Shown here: positions 4,593 through 7,482 of the stretch, piece by piece
How the letters are laid out: every line of letters starts with the position of its first letter
How positions within the stretch are numbered: position 1 is the stretch's first letter
The notes under the pieces: generated by a model
Seen by the model: only the letters and a program-made list of their open reading frames with translations
Told to the model about the DNA's origin: nothing
The model's database searches: none
Source: Actinomycetes bacterium
GTDB taxonomy: Bacteria; Actinomycetota; Actinomycetes; Actinomycetales; Microbacteriaceae
Length of the DNA stretch: 7,482 bases
Reading direction: 5' to 3'
Assembly: GCA_023451265.1 (NCBI GenBank)
Contig: JAEYAG010000105.1
Span: 1-7,482, forward strand
Translations under genes and position numbers: made by a program

Positions 4593-6897
4593 GACTTCAC
4601 GCCCCGACACCCCCACCCGCTGGCTGCGTATCGGCATCCCCGTGATGCTCGTCCTCATCTGGCTCGTCGGCGGGTCCATCGGCGGCCCGTACTTCGGAAA
4701 AGTCGATGAGGTCGCCACCAACGACCAGTCGACCTTCCTGCCGTCCTCGGCCGAAGCGACGCAGGTGCAGGAGCGCCTCGCCGACTTCACCGGTGGCGAC
4801 ACCATCCCGGCCGTCGTCGTCGTCGCGGGCGACGGCACTCTGACCGAGGCGCAACTGGCCGAGGTCGATGACCTCGCGACGACGATCGGCGACGTCGAGG
4901 GCGTGGGGGAGGTGTCGCCGGCCCTCCCCTCCGAGGACGGCGAAGCGGTGCAGCTGTTCGTCCCGATCGACACCTCCGGCGACGTGGCCGAGACCGTCGA
5001 GGCGGTGCGCGCTGCGATCGCCGAGCAGCTGCCCGAGGGACTGCAGGCGTGGGTCACCGGACCCGCCGGGTTCACAGCCGACCTCGTCGAGGGATTCCTC
5101 GGCATCGACGGGCTGCTGCTCGCGGTGGCGCTCGGCGCCGTCTTCGTCATCCTCGTGATCGTCTACCGGTCGCCGCTGCTGCCCATCCTGGTGCTCATGA
5201 CGTCGACGTTCGCGCTCTGCGTCGCGCTGCTGACGGTGTGGTGGCTCGCGAAGGCCGGGGTGTTCGTCCTGAACGGGCAGGTGCAGGGCATCCTCTTCAT
5301 CCTCGTGATCGGCGCGGCGACGGACTACGCGCTGCTCTACGTCGCGCGCTTCCGCGAGGCGGTCGGGTCGGGGCTGCGCCGGTGGGATGCGACGGTCAGC
5401 GCGTGGCGCGGCGCCTTCGAGCCGATCCTCGCCTCGGGCGGCACCGTCATCGCCGGGCTGCTCTGCCTGCTCCTCAGCGACCTCGCGAGCAACCGCGCCC
5501 TCGGCCCGATCGCCTCGATCGGCATCGTCTTCGCCGTGCTCTCCGCGCTCACCTTCCTGCCGGCACTCCTCGCCCTCACTGGCCGGGCGGCGTTCTGGCC
5601 GTTCATCCCGAAGACCGGCGCCGTCGACATCCCCGACGACCTCGCCTCCAGCGGCGCGCCCGTGCGCGGGTTCTGGGCCCGGCAGGCGCGGCTCGTCGCC
5701 CGGCATTCCCGCCCGGTGTGGATCATCACGACCGTCGTGCTGCTCGCGGCATCCGTCGGCGTCCTGCAGCTGAAGGCCGACGGCGTGCCGCAGAGCGATC
5801 TCGTGCTGGGTGCCTCCGAGGCGCGCGACGGGCAGGACGTGCTCGCCGAGCACTTCGCGGCGGGGTCGGGCAGTCCCGCGTACGTGATCGTGCCCGAGGA
5901 TCGCGTCGCCGACGCCGTCGGGGTGCTGGATGCGACCGACGGCATCGACGCGGTCTCGGCGTCGTCAAAGGATGCCCCGTCGGGCCAGGTCGCGGTGGCC
6001 GTCTCCGGCGGCGAGCCGGTGTACACCGTCGCAGGACCCCCCACGGCGACACCGGCCGGACCGACCGTCTCAGGCGGCGATGTGCTGCTGGTCGCGACGC
6101 TGTCGCAGGAGGCTGACTCCCTCGCGGCCGAGGAGACGATCCGCGATCTGCGCGCCGCCTTCGCCGCCGACCTCGGGGAGGGCACCGCGCTCGTGGGCGG
6201 GTCGACGGCCATCGACGTCGACACCAACGACACCTCGATCCGCGACCGCACCGTCATCATCCCGGTCATCCTCGTCGTGATCCTGCTGATCCTCATGCTG
6301 CTGCTGCGCGCGATCGTCGCGCCGGTGCTGCTGATCCTCAGCGTCATCGTCTCGTTCGGGGCGGCGCTCGGGGTGAGCGCCCTGGTGTTCAACCACGTGT
6401 TCGACTTCCCGGGGGCGGACCCCGCCGTGCCGCTGTACGGCTTCGTCTTCCTCGTGGCGCTCGGGGTGGACTACAACATCTTCCTCATGTCGCGGGTGCG
6501 TGAGGAGTCGAAGACGCACGGCACGCGCCCCGGCGTCCTGCGCGGCCTCGTCGCCACCGGTGGGGTGATCACCTCGGCGGGCCTTGTGCTGGCGGCGACG
6601 TTCGCGGCGCTCGGCGTGATCCCGATCCTCTTCCTGGCCCAGTTGGCGTTCATCGTGGCCTTCGGGGTGCTTCTGGACACGTTCGTGGTGCGGTCGCTGC
6701 TGGTTCCCGCCGCCGCGTACGACCTCGGACGGGTCATCTGGTGGCCCTCGAAGCTGTGGCGCCGGGACGGTCAGCGCGGCGGCGGCGAAAACTCCACAAG
6801 AACGGTGCCCGAAGGCGCGACACGCCGATCCCTGCGGGCGCAGGCCGCCGAATCCGTGGAGCTTTCGCCGGACCCCCGCGATAACCTCGGAGCATGA
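4591..6897 (+). CDS. MMPL-family (RND superfamily) transporter
   Basis: This 768-residue protein has the 1+5 and 1+5 helix layout of MMPL pumps: TM1 at about 11-30, an outer domain at 31-172, five helices at 173-330, TM7 at about 376-393, a second outer domain at 394-553 and five helices at 555-712. Both halves keep the proton-relay Asp-Tyr pair in the fourth-helix motif: GAATDYALLYVARFREA (D245, Y246) and ALGVDYNIFLMSRVREE (D627, Y628). MMPL proteins use the proton gradient to export lipids, drugs or siderophores; the substrate is not evident here. There is no Shine-Dalgarno, which suggests leaderless translation. Residues ~730-768 form a hydrophilic tail encoded by an inverted-repeat element and containing AGA, ACA and CGA codons, unlike the rest of the gene. 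The TGA overlaps the next gene's ATG (ATGA at 6894-6897). Divergent control with EamA is likely. Confidence 0.93.
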   Translation: MTSRPDTPTRWLRIGIPVMLVLIWLVGGSIGGPYFGKVDEVATNDQSTFLPSSAEATQVQERLADFTGGDTIPAVVVVAGDGTLTEAQLAEVDDLATTIGDVEGVGEVSPALPSEDGEAVQLFVPIDTSGDVAETVEAVRAAIAEQLPEGLQAWVTGPAGFTADLVEGFLGIDGLLLAVALGAVFVILVIVYRSPLLPILVLMTSTFALCVALLTVWWLAKAGVFVLNGQVQGILFILVIGAATDYALLYVARFREAVGSGLRRWDATVSAWRGAFEPILASGGTVIAGLLCLLLSDLASNRALGPIASIGIVFAVLSALTFLPALLALTGRAAFWPFIPKTGAVDIPDDLASSGAPVRGFWARQARLVARHSRPVWIITTVVLLAASVGVLQLKADGVPQSDLVLGASEARDGQDVLAEHFAAGSGSPAYVIVPEDRVADAVGVLDATDGIDAVSASSKDAPSGQVAVAVSGGEPVYTVAGPPTATPAGPTVSGGDVLLVATLSQEADSLAAEETIRDLRAAFAADLGEGTALVGGSTAIDVDTNDTSIRDRTVIIPVILVVILLILMLLLRAIVAPVLLILSVIVSFGAALGVSALVFNHVFDFPGADPAVPLYGFVFLVALGVDYNIFLMSRVREESKTHGTRPGVLRGLVATGGVITSAGLVLAATFAALGVIPILFLAQLAFIVAFGVLLDTFVVRSLLVPAAAYDLGRVIWWPSKLWRRDGQRGGGENSTRTVPEGATRRSLRAQAAESVELSPDPRDNLGA
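6784..6869. repeat. 86-bp inverted-repeat element inside the 3' end of the MMPL gene
   Basis: GGCGAAAACTCCAC at 6784-6797 matches the reverse complement of GTGGAGCTTTCGCC at 6856-6869 at 13 of 14 positions, with 58 bp between. Inside are GTGCC/GGCGC (6805-6809 with 6814-6818, allowing one G:U) and CCTGC/GCAGG (6831-6835 with 6840-6844, 4-base loop). The RNA could therefore fold as a closed, branched structure. The element ends 24 bp before the nicotinamidase start. It may be a MITE- or REP-like insertion, a structured RNA element, or a terminator overlapping the coding end. No flanking target-site duplication is obvious to me. Confidence 0.6.
6882..6894 (+). promoter_or_regulatory. Candidate leaderless promoter of the nicotinamidase gene
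   Basis: TAACCT at 6882-6887 fits TAnnnT and, after six bases, puts the predicted start on the A of the ATG at 6894. No strong -35 is seen (GGAGCT at 6858-6863 is poor). GGAG at 6889-6892 is too close to the ATG to be a good ribosome binding site. The gene may therefore be made from its own leaderless transcript as well as, or instead of, by coupling to the MMPL gene. Confidence 0.3.
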
Positions 6898-7482
6898 CCC
6901 GGGCCCTGTTCATCGTCGACGTCCAGAACGACTTCACGGAGGGCGGCGCGCTCGGCGTGGCCGGCGGCGATGCCGTCGCCGCGGGCGTGTCGCGGCTGCT
7001 GGCCGCACGCGCCGGTGACTACGCGCTCATCGTCGCCTCGCGCGACTGGCACGACCCCGAATCCGACAACGGCGGCCACTTCGCCGCCGACGAGCCCGAC
7101 TTCGTCGACACCTGGCCGGTGCACTGCGTCGCCGGCACGGCAGGGGCCGAGTACGACCCGGAATTCGCGACGGATGCCGTCACCCACCACGTCAAGAAGG
7201 GGCAGGGCATCCCGGCGTACTCCCTGTTCGAGGGGACGACGGACGCCGGGGAGAGGGTCGCCGAGCTCCTCACCGCCCACGGCGTCACCGACGTCGACGT
7301 CACGGGGATCGCGACCGACTACTGCGTGCGCGCATCGGCGCGGGACGCGATCGAGCACGGGCTGCACGTGCGGATCCTCACAGACCTCGTCGCCGGAGTC
7401 GCGGCGGACTCGTCGCAGGCCGCGCTCGCCGAGCTCGCCCACGCCGGCGCCGAGCTGGCAACCGCGCCCCGCGCCGCGGGGG
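6894..7482 (+). CDS. pncA: Nicotinamidase (isochorismatase-like hydrolase), C-terminus cut by window edge
   Basis: The 196 residues present convert nicotinamide to nicotinate and ammonia for NAD salvage in the cytoplasm. In M. tuberculosis the same enzyme activates pyrazinamide. The catalytic triad is complete: Asp9 in IVDVQNDF, Lys102 in VKKGQG and Cys144 in TDYCVR. The metal-site set of the mycobacterial enzyme is also matched by Asp51, His53, His62 and His77 (RDWHDPESDNGGHF and WPVHC). The cis-peptide motif GIAT is at 138-141. The fold extends through LTDLVAGVAADSSQAALAELAHAGAEL, where mycobacterial PncA (186 residues) also ends, so only a short tail is missing. Compared with the mycobacterial protein there is a small Asn/Gly-containing insertion before His62. 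The ATG overlaps the MMPL TGA by four bases. Confidence 0.93.
   Translation, partial: MTRALFIVDVQNDFTEGGALGVAGGDAVAAGVSRLLAARAGDYALIVASRDWHDPESDNGGHFAADEPDFVDTWPVHCVAGTAGAEYDPEFATDAVTHHVKKGQGIPAYSLFEGTTDAGERVAELLTAHGVTDVDVTGIATDYCVRASARDAIEHGLHVRILTDLVAGVAADSSQAALAELAHAGAELATAPRAAG

Noticed and set aside
4533..5150. N-terminal extension of the EamA protein by about 205 residues
   Set aside because: The added part is Ser/Thr/Pro-rich, antisense to the MMPL gene, and lies upstream of a normal first transmembrane helix starting at 4532.
1..7482. A novel defence, toxin-antitoxin or biosynthetic system
   Set aside because: Every gene of meaningful length except the small two-TM protein belongs to a familiar transport or metabolic family, and none are arranged as a defence or biosynthetic cassette.

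Overview
The window is about 70% G+C with strong G/C preference at third codon positions. It encodes a lipoprotein-type solute-binding protein, a 12-TM MMPL pump and a nicotinamidase most like the mycobacterial type. This points to a high-GC actinobacterium, and my inference is the Microbacteriaceae (Microbacterium or a relative). Nothing here marks a phage, plasmid, insertion sequence, CRISPR array or defence island. Most of the content is ordinary housekeeping and transport, and the more interesting material lies in the non-coding structure.

Layout. Positions 1-65 hold the last 20 codons of a plus-strand alpha/beta hydrolase. A 176-bp convergent spacer (66-241) carries a tandem 37-bp repeat. 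A minus-strand methionine importer operon follows, transcribed metQ (2891-1995), then metN (1931-894), then metI (901-242). metN and metI overlap by 8 bp. A perfect 12-bp stem-loop separates metQ from metN. The 236-bp region 2892-3127 holds the metQ leader and the divergent promoters of metQ and of a tRNA-Thr(CGT) gene (3128-3203). A small two-TM protein of unknown function (3241-3636, plus) converges, with 2 bp between stop codons, on an EamA-family transporter (4532-3639, minus). The EamA gene is divergent from an MMPL/RND transporter (4591-6897, plus). The 58-bp gap between them contains an AT-rich, near-perfect 25-bp palindrome that looks like an operator. The MMPL stop overlaps the start of a nicotinamidase gene (6894 to the window end) as ATGA.

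How it works together. MetQ binds methionine outside the membrane, MetI forms the channel, and MetN drives uptake and carries a C-terminal NIL sensor domain that allows feedback inhibition. The metQ mRNA leader can be drawn as a 17-bp interrupted hairpin whose 3' arm has an alternative partner next to the start codon. This is a plausible but unproven switch. The EamA and MMPL genes may share one repressor acting at the palindrome, and that regulator is not in the window. The last ~39 codons of the MMPL gene coincide with an 86-bp inverted-repeat element with atypical codons, so the tail looks acquired rather than ancestral.
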